Shown here: one piece after another, positions 36,419 through 49,659 of the stretch | Layout of the letters: each line of letters begins with the position of its first letter | Numbering within the stretch: position 1 is the stretch's first letter | DNA from: Pyronema omphalodes | Lineage: Eukaryota > Ascomycota > Pezizomycetes > Pezizales > Pyronemataceae | DNA: 64,000 bases | Direction: 5' to 3' | Assembly (NCBI GenBank): GCA_024516155.1 | Contig: JAJJXM010000001.1 | Coordinates: 806,001-870,000 of the forward strand | The notes under the pieces: model-generated | Seen by the model: the letters and a program-made list of their open reading frames with translations, nothing else | The model's database searches: none | What the model was told of the DNA's origin: nothing | Translations under genes and position numbers: made by a program

Positions 36419-39401
36419 ATGTCAGTCAACTATCCATACCCGGGGGACTATACCGGTGTTCTCAGAAGGAGCACGCCTTCCCTTCCAACGCTGAGTCAGG
36501 CTTATTTATCACATACGGCTATTCCTAGGATGATAGATCATGGACAAGTACGGCGGGAACTTGAGGAATATCAACGACGAACCCCACAAATGGATGTACG
36601 GCCTCTTGTCGTCAAGAATACTCGACAACAGAATGATTCAAAGGAAACAATCACCCAGGACAATATAAACACCCCATCCTCAAGTACCCGCAGTCGATGC
36701 CCACCTACCCCCAAACGGAAGAGTTCTCATGGGGCAACTCTCAAAAGAAGTTATACTGTGGATGGACGTAAAAGCCCAGCGTACATTACATTGGATGGTA
36801 CCTCTGACGAGCTACCAGAGCCCAATAGGGATTCTGTCAATAAACGTGGATCTACTATGGCATGGTTGCAGGGGCCTGAGAAAAGGGATACAAATGCAAG
36901 AATGTCGGGGACGCAAAATACGCACACAATATCAATTACAGGGGATGAGAAGAAAGAAACGCAAAACCGAGCATTTACCGAGCCGACGAAGCGCGTTGCT
37001 GGTGATACTGCGGCTTCCCGATTTAATTCCGACATGAAGCGGGCCCTTTCATCGGGAAGTCGGCTCAAGAAAGCGTTTACGTTTGGATCGAATTCTCCTC
37101 CTTCAGACGAATTTTTGGCAAAGGAAGGTGAAGAGGCAAAGAAAAAGAGGAAAAGTCGTGTATTCTCCAAGGACTTCTTTAGGACTGAAAGCAAGGCCTC
37201 TAGAGCTGGAAGAAACAGCATTCTACCTCCTGGGCCACCAATACCAATACAGCCACTTTTTGTCGCAAGACCCCCCAGCCTCAAGTCAGGAAGTAGCAAT
37301 AACACAATAATAACCAGGAGATCAATACGCTCACATGGGTCATCTGATACGGACGCTGGTCAGGCATCATCATCGACTGGATCGTTCCAGATGGATGGAA
37401 TCGCTTCGACAGGTGATGAAAGATCTACCGGTAAAATCTTTAACGACAGTGTAATAGGGATAATTGACGGGAAAGTCGGTATAATATCAAAATCAAAATC
37501 CGGCTATCAATGGAAGCCTCCTATGTTGACTCTAAACCTACAAGTAATTTGTCCCTTTGATAGGCTTCCTGTACGGGTACGTAAAGGGATGGAATTATGG
37601 GTTGCTGTAATACTTCAGGGCCATGTTGTTGGAGATATAGATTGGCCAGGTGCAGTTGGTAATGCAGCGGGTATCGGACTGGATGTTGGCGTTCTTTTGG
37701 ATATTTCGTATGGTTCCATCATGTGTTAGTCTGTACCATTCTAACATTAATAGATCGTTCACCTCTCCAGACTCATTTGTGCAAATGAAGGCTGAAGCCA
37801 AACGCCTAATTGAAGCGATGGAAACATCAAGGGACCGAGTCGTTGCCATGACTTTTTCGTCACCTCATCTTGGAAAACGAAGAGCATCTCTACGTGGAAG
37901 GCCGCATCTTAAAGTTATAAATTCAACGGGAAGCGTTTCAAAGAAGCAGTTGCTGGAAGATTTATCTGCACTTGAGCTGGGCTTGGTTACTGACCCTAAT
38001 TCCAGAGACGTTACCGCTGCCATCAATGCTGCGGTAAAAGAATTGCGAAATATGCCACCGGACAATGGGAGATATGGATTGAAGAGATCCGGCCATTTGT
38101 TTTTACTTACAACCCGGCTTCAAAGTGGTGAAATTCAAGGGAACTTCAAAGGTATCAAAGTACATGTTCTTGGTATTGGACCAATTTTCAATCCTAGCAG
38201 CGCTGCTGGCGGAGATGGGTGGTGTGCGGCAACTTCTTCTCCATTAGATCCAGTTAGTCAATTACAAAAAATAGTCGCCGATGGAGTCGAAGTACCCGTG
38301 GAAAGCCCGCCGAAAACTAACGATGTCAAGTCAATCGTTAATATTCTCCGCATGGGCCTTGATTTAGGTGTTATTCAAGGTGGCGACCTATTCCTGCATC
38401 CTGGGCAAGGCTGTAAAATTAAAGCGGTCCTTGGCGATGCTGCATTCCCGATTTTGCGGCCCGGGGAACGAAAAAGTTTGATGGTTAAAATAGAGGTTTC
38501 AGATCTCCCTGGTTTCAGATCCGGCGACTCGAGTGTCAAGAATGTGGAGCGTCAACTGAAAGCTACACTTGGAGAACTCACTAGTACAATCCTCAACGCC
38601 GAGGCAGTTTATTGTCACTCGCATTTATCCACTCCAGCTACTACGATCACTACCAAAGCACAAGCTGAAGTAGTGAGATTTGTCGAAGGGTGTATATGGA
38701 GCCGTTCATCACAGGATATCAATGGAGATATTCCGGACTTTCTCATTCATGATGACCAGCTACAGTCAGCCAAAGCAACTACCGATTCAGTATTGGTGCA
38801 AGTGCTTGCCAATCGACACTCATCTGCCAGAGATGCTCGAAATGCAATTGAACAGTTGAAAGATGTAGATGCACCAGCCGTGCTAAGGGAGCTAGGCTAC
38901 CAAGTTTATTTGGAGGACCGGTATGGAACCCGTACCGTCACTGAAAATTCTACCACCGAGAGTTTTACAGAGCCCATGATGGAAGCTTTCGAACGTCGGC
39001 TGTCCCCAGGAAATAAAGACATGGACCTTATGCGGCGGTCCATTGCCAACCCTACAGCCAAGACCGCCGCTCGTGTGTTTGATGAGGAAAACTCAGACTT
39101 GTTAATGGATGGATCACCCGGCCCGGGCTCTGAGAACCGCAGTGATCAATCGTCGTCTTCTAGGTTTAAAAACGGACGACCTGATCGAAACCAATCCCCA
39201 GACGAGGCGAGAAGACTGTGGATGCGATTGGAGGGATATGATGAAGATGATGTTGGAGCTTTAAGTATGTCAGACGAAGAATTTGATGAATTTGATGACC
39301 GAAACTTATATTACGGCGATGACAGAAGCAATCATGGAGAGGACACAATAGTAACGTACAGAAATGTTCGTGAAACCGATTTTAGTCCATGGGCGGTGTA
39401 A
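36419..39401 (+). CDS. Large disordered protein with von Willebrand factor A-like domain
   Basis: Predicted 978 residues in two exons, 36419-37707 and 37754-39401. The 46-nt intron (GTATGG...TTAATAG) gives ...GVLLDISSFTSPDSFVQMK..., the form expected for the first strand and MIDAS-like loop of a vWA fold (D428-I-S). Alternative donors at 37712 and 37723 give other joins and are less convincing. Residues 1-390 are Ser/Lys/Arg-rich and probably disordered. About 395-700 hold the vWA-like part (DRVVAMTF, HLFLLTTR, IKVHVLGIG). A beta-rich region with LRPGERKSLMVKIEV follows, then a helical section with RDARNAIEQL and an acidic tail (SDEEFDEFDD). I do not know a named function; vWA proteins usually mediate protein binding. 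Domain assignment is from pattern, not a search. Confidence 0.7.
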
Positions 39402-40181
39402 AGCTGACGGTGCAGTGTGGTTGAAACAAGGTTATATTTGCTTTTAGGGTTCGTCGATTGATGTTTTTCCTGTCTGAAACCTATTTATGATGGCTTTTTT
39501 TTCCTTGACAATGGCTCGACAATTAGAGACCGGAGTTTTTTTTTTTTTTATTGACGATGTTATGATACCAATGCCTGAGAATGAAAGGATGATTTTGTAA
39601 TTATTGTCACAATCATTCGTTTTATGTTGAAAAAGAATGTTGTTTTTTATGAGCAAAGGTCTACAATGCCCGTCCAAAACCTATTGCCTTGACCATAGAA
39701 AATGCACAAAAGATGAAACAGAAAAAAATGCACACGTTTTTGCATACAAACCGAAGATCTCTTGCCTTTTACGCCTTAACGCCGAGCGGATAGCGGATTG
39801 ACGCCTACTGACAAGCAATTCCAAGCTCCAAGCGCGTGAACACGGAGTCAAGGGATGCCTTGACACGTCTTGGCAATCTGTTGTTGGTTAGACGTGGTTG
39901 CTGCGCCCAAAACCATTACGAGTCCCCCCTAAAACGGGAAAGGTGCCAACAGGAAGCAGCAGCTGGCAGGCAACGCCGGGGCAAGCTAGGACCATTTGTT
40001 GTCCTACTCGCTTCGCGCTCATAATCACATCTGTCTGCTTGGGATTCTCTTTCGATCGTCCACAACAGCATCTTCAAATTTCCCCCCCTTCCAAGCAAAG
40101 TCGCACATTATCGACATACGCAAGCCTTCCGAAAACACTACCAACAATAACCCCGGTTTGCATAACAAAGAATCACAACAA
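39402..40181. other. Intergenic, between vWA-like and CYSTM genes
   Basis: 3' flank with T runs to about 39720, then the promoter of the CYSTM gene. No gene seen. Confidence 0.5.
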
Positions 40182-40790
40182 ATGGCCGACGATCAACATA
40201 AAATCGCTTCCGTAAGCAAGCCCAACCCCCAAAAATTCCAGAGATGCCGCGAGGCTGTAAGCGTGAAGCTGTGAAGCGAATGCAACGCCGCGCAGTGTAA
40301 TAAGCACTCTACTTTGAACGCGTTTACTAACCAACCCAACCAACAGCCTCCCCCCCAATACGGTCAACCCGCTTACCCCAGTCCCGCGGCGCAACCTCAG
40401 CCCGGAGCAGGCTACTACCCTCCTCCTCAAAATCAAGCTCCCGAAGGCTACCCTCCTCAAGGATATCCTCCTCAGGGTCCTCCTCCTCAGGGGTACCCTC
40501 CTCAGGGCCAATACACTCCTCCTCCTGGACAGCCGCAGTACGGTCCTCCTCCCGGACAGGAAAATGCCGGTTACTATGGTCAGCCTCAGCAGCAGCCTTA
40601 CCAGCAGTACCCTCCTCCCCAGCAGGGTGGTTACTATCAGGGTCAGCCTCAGCAACCTCAGCAGCCCATGCAGTACCAGCAGATGCCGCCGCCAGCCGGC
40701 CAGGTGAAGGGTGATGACTCTGGTGGTGGAATTTTCGCCGGATTCTGTGCTGCGCTTATGTGCTGCTGCTGTTTGGATGCTATCTTTTAA
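40182..40790 (+). CDS. Small Pro/Gln/Tyr-rich protein with C-terminal CYSTM module
   Basis: Predicted 157 residues. Exon 1 (40182-40211) codes MADDQHKIAS; a 135-nt intron (GTAAGC...CCAACAG, with a textbook TACTAAC branch site near 40325) leads to exon 2 at 40347-40790. The body is built of YPPQG/PPPQG-type repeats (about residues 30-75), then Gln-rich sequence. It ends GGGIFAGFCAALMCCCCLDAIF, a short hydrophobic helix with a Cys cluster. This is the cysteine-rich transmembrane (CYSTM) arrangement, linked in yeast and plants to stress tolerance at the plasma membrane, with palmitoylation of the Cys likely. Repeats of this kind are prone to length change. Exact partners are unknown. Confidence 0.8.
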
Positions 40791-41633
40791 GCTCGACAAA
40801 GTCTGATAAAGTCTGCCGGGCTGTCAAGGGCTGTCAAGGTTTGCCAAGTGCCAACGCAGCCCATAGACAGCTGTCAAGACTGCCGACTTGTTCCGAAGAT
40901 CTTGGTGATTTCATTAGCTACTGGAGCTTGAAGCTATGGAGATTATAGATGGTTTTTTTGTGGATTATGATTGGATTGGTTACAGGCGTCGAAGGTTTAC
41001 TGTCGAAGGTTGCGAAGGATACCCATAATTGCGTTTTGTTTGTTTTAAAGCGAAGAAGAAGAAGAAGAAGAAAATACCCCTGGGGAGCGAAGAAGACACA
41101 GAAGATAATGAGGATGAAGAGAAATGTGTATGATGCGGGTTTTTTGCTTTGATGATATTGTGCAATTTCTTTTTTTTTTTTCTGGTTCTGGTCACTGTAT
41201 TTGTTGGCTTGGTTTTTTTTTTATAGGGATTTTATCATCTTTTTGTTTTTTTTTTTACTTCTTAGGTATCGGTAGGGGAACAGATAATACGATGTTAATG
41301 TTAGATACCATCCACTGATGTTTCAAAGAATCCCTGGGGCAACGTTTGTTGAATTTCTAATGAAGCCCGGTAAGGCCTGCCAACGACCGGAAACAACCGG
41401 CATCGACCAATTGAGAACCTCAGTTGTATCAAAGCGCTTCAGTAATCCCTACCTACCCGACCCTTTACATACCACAGTCCATAACTATCATTCCGACCCA
41501 ACTTCCATTCTTTCATTCCTTCAACTACCCCTACCACCAATCTCTACCCAACAACCAGCAAACCCAATCCAAGCGAGCACTGATCACAATCTCACAGTGA
41601 TCTCCATCTAGCTAGTAGCTATATGTAGCTATA

Positions 41634-41730
41634 CGTAGGGTAGTTAGGGTATTTAGGGTAGTTATGGTAGTTAAGGTAGTTAGGGACCTTAGGGTAGTTA
41701 GGGACCTTAGTCACCTTAAGGACCTTAGAG
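41634..41730 (+). repeat. Degenerate TTAGGG-like tract
   Basis: GTAGTTAGGGTATTTAGGG-type sequence with at least five TTAGGG hexamers spaced by GTAG, GTATG or ACC words. It resembles the fungal telomere repeat but is irregular, so it may be a plain microsatellite. Confidence 0.55.
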
Positions 41731-41950
41731 TAGAATCAATAGGATCGGTAAAGTAAGTAAAGTCAGTAAGTAAATTACCACCCCAACACCATACCGATGA
41801 CATTACAGGCCGCAGCTCACCTCTCGAAACTAAGGAAAACAAGAAAGCTTCAAATGCATACATAGCTTCAAAGTTTCAAAGTTTCAAAGTTTCGAAGCTC
41901 GGTCCTCATCCTTGTCATCGTACTTTGCTTATGATTTGGTTTATGGTAGC

Positions 41951-42096
41951 TATGATGCTACGGTGCTACGATGCTACGATGCTACGATGCTACGATGCTA
42001 TGATGCTATGATGCTACGATGCTACGATGCTACGATGCTACGATGCTACGATGCTACGATGCTACGATGCTATGATGCTACGATGCTACGATGCTA
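41951..42096 (+). repeat. 8-bp tandem repeat GATGCTAC
   Basis: About 17 copies of GATGCTAC with occasional C-to-T change (GATGCTAT). The 8-nt period gives a 24-nt coding period and a spurious repetitive frame. A few further copies occur at about 46140-46165. Confidence 0.9.
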
Positions 42097-43939
42097 TGGA
42101 TCTAACTGAACGGATCTAACACCGTACCGTACTGCTGCGGGAAGAAGGTGCATTGGGTGCATAAGCGTCCGTTGATTGATAGTCCGGTCCGGTTGTATGT
42201 ACAGTCTGTAGCTTGGCCGGCGATCGGCATTCCGGGGGTGCAGTGCTGTGCTGTGGGTAGTAGGGTAGGGCCGCGGATCGTTTGGGGGTCACGGGAGCTT
42301 GGGAACTGGGAACTGGGAGCTTGGGGGGACTATGTAGGAGCTTTGGGGGACTGGGAACTGGGAGCTTGGGGGTTTAGGAGCTTGGGAACTTGAGGAGGTA
42401 TGAATTATAGATGTAGTCTGAGGCTTGAGTATTTAGAATATATAGACGGTTAACTGTGTATGGTATAGTAAGGTATGGGGTATAGGGTAGTATGGGGTAA
42501 AGGGTATAGGGTAGTGATAAATACGGGTTTTAATAGTTAATGAGAAATTATTCCTCTATTCCTCCTCCGGAAAGGAAAACAAAAAGAAAGAGAGATGAAT
42601 GAGGAAAAGACATGATATTGTTATGGAATAGAGTAAAGTAAAGAATATCATATCCCTTCTTTTTTTTTCATAGTTTCTTTGTTTTTTGAATTATTAAATC
42701 AGTACTACATAACACTATGAAAACCGTATAAAACCCATACTTGGTATTTATTTAACAACCAAAATATCTTCTAACTGATGACTAATGGCTTCTAACTAAT
42801 GACCTTTCTCATATGCTATAGATTTCTTTCTGTGCGTTATGTTTTCCCTATTTTTATCGGATTTACAAAACTTATGAATTAGCTATAAATATAAGATCTT
42901 AATACCGAGTAAAGTTTGTGGTAAGTGTAGATGCCATTATATAGAAATCATTTCATAGTATAGATTCTGGTTATGATACATAGGAAGGAATTTCAGTTGA
43001 TGGTATTTTTGTTTCTTTTTTCTGGTATATATATGTATGTTGAATTGATATTTGTTTTTTCGTGCTTTTTGGGAAGGTTGTATGTATGCATATTTGTTTT
43101 GTATTTCAAGCTTGTTGGAGGTTGGGGTTGGGGTTGGGGTTGAGGTTATGATTGTTGTTGTTGTTATATACAAAGCTACAGGTACCAGAAGCACACAGTA
43201 TCTCGGTCTTGGCTCTTGGGTATGCCGTATGCATATGTAGTTAACTTTCTTATGCTTTTGATTTTGTGTATGGCGATACAATATGTATATATATCTTAAA
43301 CTGTTTGTGATTCATACATAAGTTATATATACAGTAGTTACCGCACCGTAGCAGTACATACAATATCCACCGCACAATATCCACCACACAGTGGTCCGTA
43401 AGGTCGGTAACACTATATCATCAACATAGAACTACGCTACCCCCACCGTAAAACCACCTTTACCTTCACCGTACATAAGCATCAGTAGCACTGTATGTAC
43501 ATACATAGCACCGTTTATATGTATCGGTAAACATAAACATCTATTTTTAGAGCCCATCTACATAACATATGTACACAACCACACAACCACACAACCACAC
43601 AACCACACATATCTACATAGCATCGAAAATGACATCATATATCACCTATCATCTATCACTTGTCACTTGCCACTTGTCACTTGTCACTGGTCATAAAACT
43701 CTGTCGAAACAAAGAAATAAAGAGATATGAAGAGATGTGTCGTATATATGCGAACCAAACGAACGAACTAAACGAACTTGATGGACTATATGGACTAAAC
43801 GAACTATATGGGCCAGATGAGCTAAGTGGGATAAATGGGATAAACGAACCAAAAGGGTTGAATGAGAAAAATGGGCTAGACGGGATATGTATATATGTAT
43901 ATGTACATAGAAACAATTGGAAGATGAGGTGTGTAGGTC

Positions 43940-44051
43940 ACGGGGATGCGGGGATGCGGGTATATGAGGATATAGGGATGCGGGGATACGGGGATGCGGG
44001 GATGCGGGTATACAGGGATATAGGGATGCGGGGATGCGGGGATGCGGGGAG
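43940..44051 (+). repeat. 8-bp tandem repeat GGGGATGC, degenerate
   Basis: Roughly 13 units of GGGGATGC interspersed with TATAGGGATG and GTATAC variants, in two blocks. Confidence 0.85.
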
Positions 44052-44817
44052 GTACATACAGTATGCAACACTGCAACATAAAGATATAGTTTCGTTCAAG
44101 ATATGGTAGTTATTTTCTTTATTATCAACGAATTATTTTCCGGAAGGTTATGGATATATATATAATTTAATCAAATGACTGTATTTTCTGTTTATTTGTT
44201 AGTTAATATTTAAAACCAAAGTCAACCTTTTCCGAGTTTCAACTTCCAGTACTGTTGTATATAACAATAGGGGACAACTGTATATTCACTCTATGTAGTT
44301 ATCACAATATCTAGATATGTATGTATGTATATCTTCTATATACATTTCCTTCCTTCTCACTGATACCTATATCTATACCTGTACCTATACCTAATTCACC
44401 AATCACCAACGACTCTACATAAATAATCCATAAACAATCCGTAAACAACTTACAGGGACACCAGGGTAATAAGATATTCCAATTTCCAGCAACTGCGGGG
44501 GATGAGGAACCTATCTACAGCATGACATGACATAACATGACAAGCGAGAACTTAGTAGGGTACTCTAGTTTATATATATCGATTGGTTATTACTGTGGCT
44601 TTGTCCTCTCTTCTTTGTAAGAAAGAAAAGGAAAAGTAAGCAAAAGAATTACTCTGATTGGTCTGATTGGTCCTGGCTCTCGGATCACTGTGGATTCTGT
44701 AACTACATACAGCTTTCAATAGGCTATGGCTGTTACGGCGTTATAATTATTCAGCTATTCAGATATCTATAGATCTCTATATACTAACCCATCAACCGGT
44801 CAACGGTCGTTTAAGTC

Positions 44818-45020
44818 CTAATTCTCCTAATTCTCCTAATTCTCCTAATTCTCCTAATTCTCCTAATTCTCCTAATTCTCCTAATTCTCCTAATTCTCCT
44901 AATTCTCCTAATTCTCCTAATTCTCCTAATTCTCCTAATTCTCCTAATTCTCCTAATTCTCCTAATTCTCCTAATTCTCCTAATTCTCCTAATTCTCCTA
45001 ATTCTCCTAATTCTCCTAAT
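44818..45020 (+). repeat. 9-bp perfect tandem repeat (CTAATTCTC)n
   Basis: About 22.5 copies of CTAATTCTC over 203 bp with no mismatch that I can see. Because 9 is a multiple of 3, all reading frames stay open or closed throughout; the minus strand reads as an Ile-Arg-Arg repeat. Perfect identity implies recent expansion. Confidence 0.95.
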
Positions 45021-45828
45021 CATCCCAGCCCTAGTCGTAGCTACATATCCATACATACATACATACATACCCAACTATCCAATCCACATAAAACCGCACC
45101 ATAAACCGCACCATAAACTATCCGAACTCTAGCTCTCGGTACATATGCACACATACCTACCTACCCATCCATCCAATCTACACATAAACCCCAGCTATCC
45201 AACGCTATAAACCCAAGCAACACCATCGAATCCATACAAACCCTATAAACCCTTCAAGCCCAACCAACCCTACAAACCGTACAAACCCCACCATCTATAC
45301 CTACATCCATCAAAACTATACCTACCAAGCTCAACCTAACCAACACGATATCTCTCGGTACAAACATACCTACCCATCTACCCAACTACCCATCTACCCA
45401 TCTACCCAGCTATCCAACCCAACCAAACCCTACAAACCCCAAAGTATGTAGCTTCGACTGGTCACTGCACAGTAGTATCTATAGCTCGCTTTACACAGTT
45501 GACATAGTTGACACTTGACACGCTTCACCTATATACATAGTTACATCGGCACTCGCTTTTCTCCTAGCTCCTCTAGCTCCTTAGCTCCCTTAACCCCTCT
45601 ACATAGATCCTCTAGATCCTCTAGATCCTCTAGATTCCCTAGCTGTATGTATTCCCTATCCATATTCCCTATGTATTCCCCTAGCTCCTCTTCGTCTCTT
45701 CGTCTCTTCGTCTCTTCGTCTCTTCGTCTCTCTAGCTCCCCTAGCTCCCCTAGCTCCTTCTAAGCTACATGTCAGTAGCTACAGTTAGCTACAGCATGCA
45801 GAAGCAGAAGCAGAAGCATAGTCTAATT

Positions 45829-46002
45829 CAAGTCCAATCCAGTCAAGCCCAGTCCAATCCAGTACAGTCAAGCCCAGTGCAGTCAAGCCCAATCAAGCCC
45901 AATCAAGCCCAGTCCAATCCAGTCAAGCCCAGTGCAGTCAAGCCCAATCAAGCCCAGTGCAGTCAAGCCCAGTGCAGTCAAGCCCAGTGCAGTCAAGCCC
46001 AA
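45829..46002 (+). repeat. 10/20-bp tandem repeat CAGTCAAGCC / CAGTGCAGTCAAGCC
   Basis: Array of CAAGCCCAGT-type units with CAATC and GCAGT variants, ending directly at a 19-G tract (46006-46024). Confidence 0.85.
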
Positions 46003-46905
46003 GGTGGGGGGGGGGGGGGGGGGGATAGTATGACTTAGGGTTTTATCATAAAAGGTGGGGGTTGCATATTTGTTGCATGTTGCATATAATAAGGGATATT
46101 ATTGCATAAGGAAACACTATCAACAAGAGAGGGGTAGCTATGGTGCTATGGTGCTATGATGCTAGGTAGCCATAGGTAGGAGTTTATATTCCTCCGTTTA
46201 AAGCTTATAGTTTAAAGCTTAGACTGAGGGGAGATTAGTAGGATATGTTAGTCATGATGATACCACAGTAACAACAATAACACATCTGCAATTACATACC
46301 TTTCTAATCATAAACACCAGACATTAATAATTCATCATTACCAAGCATTATACAGTGTGACACCAATACTATCGGAGTTCCGTTTATGCCTCCTACACTC
46401 CGATCACGTCATCCCAGCCTTACATTCTGTATAGACATGAGTTTCTGAATACGTGCTAATATTCAGAGGAAGTTGTACTTGAACTATCGGGGTATATATT
46501 GTATCTACTTTACAGGACCCAAGAATCTTGAAGCTCTTTTTGGATATGTAAAAAAAAACGCATAAGTAAAACCAGTAGAACAAGTACAACAAGTATAACA
46601 AGCAGAACAGAGAGATCCGAATGACCAGAACGACCAGAACGAGTAGAACAACTAGAACAAGCAAGCATTGCCCAAGTCATTATAAAAAAAAAAGTTATCT
46701 CAAATACGTAACGCCTTGAAATGGTATATAAAAAAAAGAGATCAATAAAATATAAAAAAATTGGTGCAAAGTATGAAGTGAAAATCTCAGAAAAAAAAGA
46801 AAACCATAAAACCCAAGCCGAGCCGTGTAACAGTGAGGAAATATCCAGAAAAAAAATAGTAAACCAACTGAAATTGCAAAAACCACCCAAATCGTTTCTT
46901 TATCA

Positions 46906-47802
46906 TCAATGGATCTCCGCCATTGCAATGTATCTGTTAAAGGAGTGTTAGAATTTGAAAAAAAAAAAAATTATGACTCAGGGGGGAGTAAAATCAAAAA
47001 CTTACCCTTTGTTTTCTACTACTCCCCGACTCCGGATGACAGCAGTGTATTTCGCTACCCACTGCGGTAGAACCTTCCTCTCCTCTCCCAAAAGCGCAAA
47101 CTCATCCACCAACACGTTCTGTAACGTTTCCTGGGGGAGAATATCCGTGCAATCATTATGCGTCAACAACTCGATCCCCTCCTGCTTTGCGAACAAAATC
47201 AACGGCTTTGGTACCACGCAACAATCGCGAACATTGATCTGGTTGACACTGGGTTTAATCGTTGTCCGTGGTAGTAGTTTCTCCAGCCTTGTAGTTCCAA
47301 ACTCGCTAATCCCCAATCTCGAAATCATACCATCCTGATGTAACTCCTCCAAAGTCCGGTATGTTGCTAACCAAGCCTCTACATCCTCCGTTGAGTCTTC
47401 ATTCGCAAAGTCATCTGCATCAAAGTTGATCCCGGGAAGTGATAGAATCAAAAGGTCGATGGTTTCGATTCCAAGGTTCTCTAGTACCCGTTTTACTGCA
47501 TCGCGAGTGTGGGCTTCGTGGGATGTGGTCGGCGCAGACGAAAGGTGGAATAGTTTTACAGTGACGTCGTATTCGCTGCGCTCTTCGGCAAGAGGCTCCG
47601 GAGTCGGAGGAAGTGGAATGTAGAGAGGCGACTTTGTGGTTGATGACAAAGATGGAGAAGGGGGCGGTGATGGTGGCGATGACCGGATGTGTGAGCGGAG
47701 GGAGGTGATGAGTTCTGTGCTGGATTTTGGTGGACTGCGCAGAACCTCTGACGCCGCGGTCATAATGTTGCCCGTGTTTAGGATGCACTGTATTGACGGC
47801 AT
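46906..47802 (-). CDS. Glutamate-cysteine ligase regulatory subunit (GCLM-type, aldo-keto reductase fold)
   Basis: Modifier subunit of the first enzyme of glutathione synthesis. Exon 1 is 47802-47006 and exon 2 is 46933-46906, with a 72-nt intron (GTAAGT...TTTAACAG) carrying a poly-T run; 274 residues. Without splicing the frame ends at ENKG; splicing gives ENKGYIAMAEIH, the usual end of the fungal family. Visible marks are MPSIQCILNTGNIM at the start, IDLLILSLPGI, TYRTLEELHQDGMISRLGISEFGTTRLEKLL and PSVNQINVRDCC, all from the aldo-keto reductase-like barrel; the proteins are not thought to be active reductases. ATG 47802 is preferred over 47883 because MPSIQ...LNTGNIM matches the common start. 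It is the only gene in the satellite-rich block between 41 and 57 kb. Confidence 0.85.
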
Positions 47803-49659
47803 TGTGTAGTTGTAAAAACCAAGGTGAAAGGAAGCAGAGTGGCGTAGAGATAGGGTGACTGGTAACGGCAACGATGAGGTCACTAAGAACTGGCGACTAA
47901 AGATTGGAAATTCGGATTGAAAGATTCAACAAGCTTTTCGCTGACTGTGTGATGATGATGGGTTTGTCCTCGAGGTTGAAAGAGGAGAGAAGGGGAACAG
48001 AAGTAGAAGAGTCTCAACAGAAGTAGAACAGTCTGAATAGTAGTAGCGGTTAGTAGTAGTGGAAGCAGTAGTAGAGGCACCTCCGCGTGGGGTGTCACCA
48101 GCCAGGGAGGGGCTTCACTACTTGTCGCTGTAGGGTGCTACCGTTGGCGGGTTCGGGAGTTAATTTTTTTGCTGTACTACGACTGACTACGACTACGCAC
48201 TGGCACACACAGTCAGCATCTCACTGGACACCGAGCACACACCACACACTTGTGTATCCGCTCTATGAATTCTACTACTACTGCTACTACTACAACTAAT
48301 TACTGCTTGTCTTGTGTTCTATTCGAGAGGCGTGGCATTCTGATTGGTGATCAGACCGGCAGAAAAACGCCAGCTCGCAGGCCGAACGAACAGAACAGAC
48401 CGGCCGGCGTTGGGCTGGCTGGCTTTGCCGCCCCAGGATGATACTTGCGAGCGAGCGAGTGAGCGAGTGAGTAGGTGAGTGGGTGAGTTGCTTGAGAGGC
48501 ATTTCGATTCGGCGTAGTGTGCTAAGGCTGGCTGGCTGGCTGGCTGTTTGTGGTGATGGTTGTGTTGTTGGATCGGAGAGGGGAGGAGGGGGGGGGGGGT
48601 GACCGGGTTGAGCACCGGGTGGGCCGGGTGGGCACCGGGCCACAGGGCATGTGGGGTTTCGTGGGTGGGCACCGGGGCGACAGGGCATGTGGGGTTTTTC
48701 GTGGGGTAATTTTTCAAAAAAAGACTATGAATACGGTCACCATACAGCACACAGCACACAGCGTACAGCGTACAGCGTACATACAAACGTGGAGATGAAA
48801 CTCTCGGTCGCGCAGGGAGAAAACAACAGACGACGGCTCCCCACAAAATGCAAAGTATATCTCCACGATGCATTGCATCACATATTTTTGACACTTGCCC
48901 CGTCCTGATAATAATATCCCCGCTCCACCCTGCACATCACAATCACATCTCCCTCATTTTGTGGGGAAGAAGAGCCAGTCTCACACTTCCCGCCAGGCCG
49001 GGGGAGGATCTTGCATCTGGGGATGTTTTAATCTCCCCGTTGCTTCCATATCCATCCATGCCTGCAAGCAAGCAAAAAAGAAAAGAAAAGAAAAAAAAAA
49101 CTCCGTAAAAGAAAAGAAACCCCCGTAAAAGAAAAAAAAAATGGCAAATTGCGAATTGCAATCCAATCATTTTGTACCAAGTGATGGTTCGCCCGGGCTG
49201 GATGATTTCCAAGCTAGAAACTTTACCACTGACACTTGTGCAAGGAGTTCCGGAAAAAGTCAAATACCCGATGTCAACTGTAGCAACTGCATGCTACCGT
49301 GTATGTAGACGTACGGGTATTTACATAACTGTACGTTGGAGTTTATGCAAAAGAGCTATGTACATACCTACATACAGTAGAGGAAACCAAAAGGACTCTA
49401 AGAGACTCTAAGAAACTCTAAGAAACTCCAAAGAGCTCATAGCTGAAGAGCTCTGACACTTTGCTGGTCATCTATGTATCTTACTTGACATCCATCGCTC
49501 GGTCCCCACAAAATACTCCCACGGATTTGCAAACTTCCGATATATACCCCGCAATCACGATCGCCGAGCATTGACGTCACTCCCGGAGGGCTGTCGGGCG
49601 AACGCGCTAGGTCCGCCCGGGCCCATAAACGCGTTTTCCCAGACGGCAAATTTCGACTC

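Larger units (their letters stand above)
40791..46905. other. Gene desert rich in tandem repeats
   Basis: Six kilobases with no supported gene. Apart from the CYSTM 3' flank it is made of AT-rich DNA, short CATAC/TATGTA words, and the tandem arrays listed separately (41634, 41951, 43940, 44818, 45829). Many open frames here are translations of repeats, for example the IRR-repeat frame at 44811-45074, and are rejected. Confidence 0.65.

Noticed and set aside
44811..45074. 87-aa frame of Ile-Arg-Arg repeats
   Set aside because: Translation of the 9-bp minisatellite; period divisible by 3 keeps it open.
48319..48894. 191-aa minus-strand frame
   Set aside because: Pro/His/Ser low-complexity sequence overlapped by other frames on both strands; no motif.
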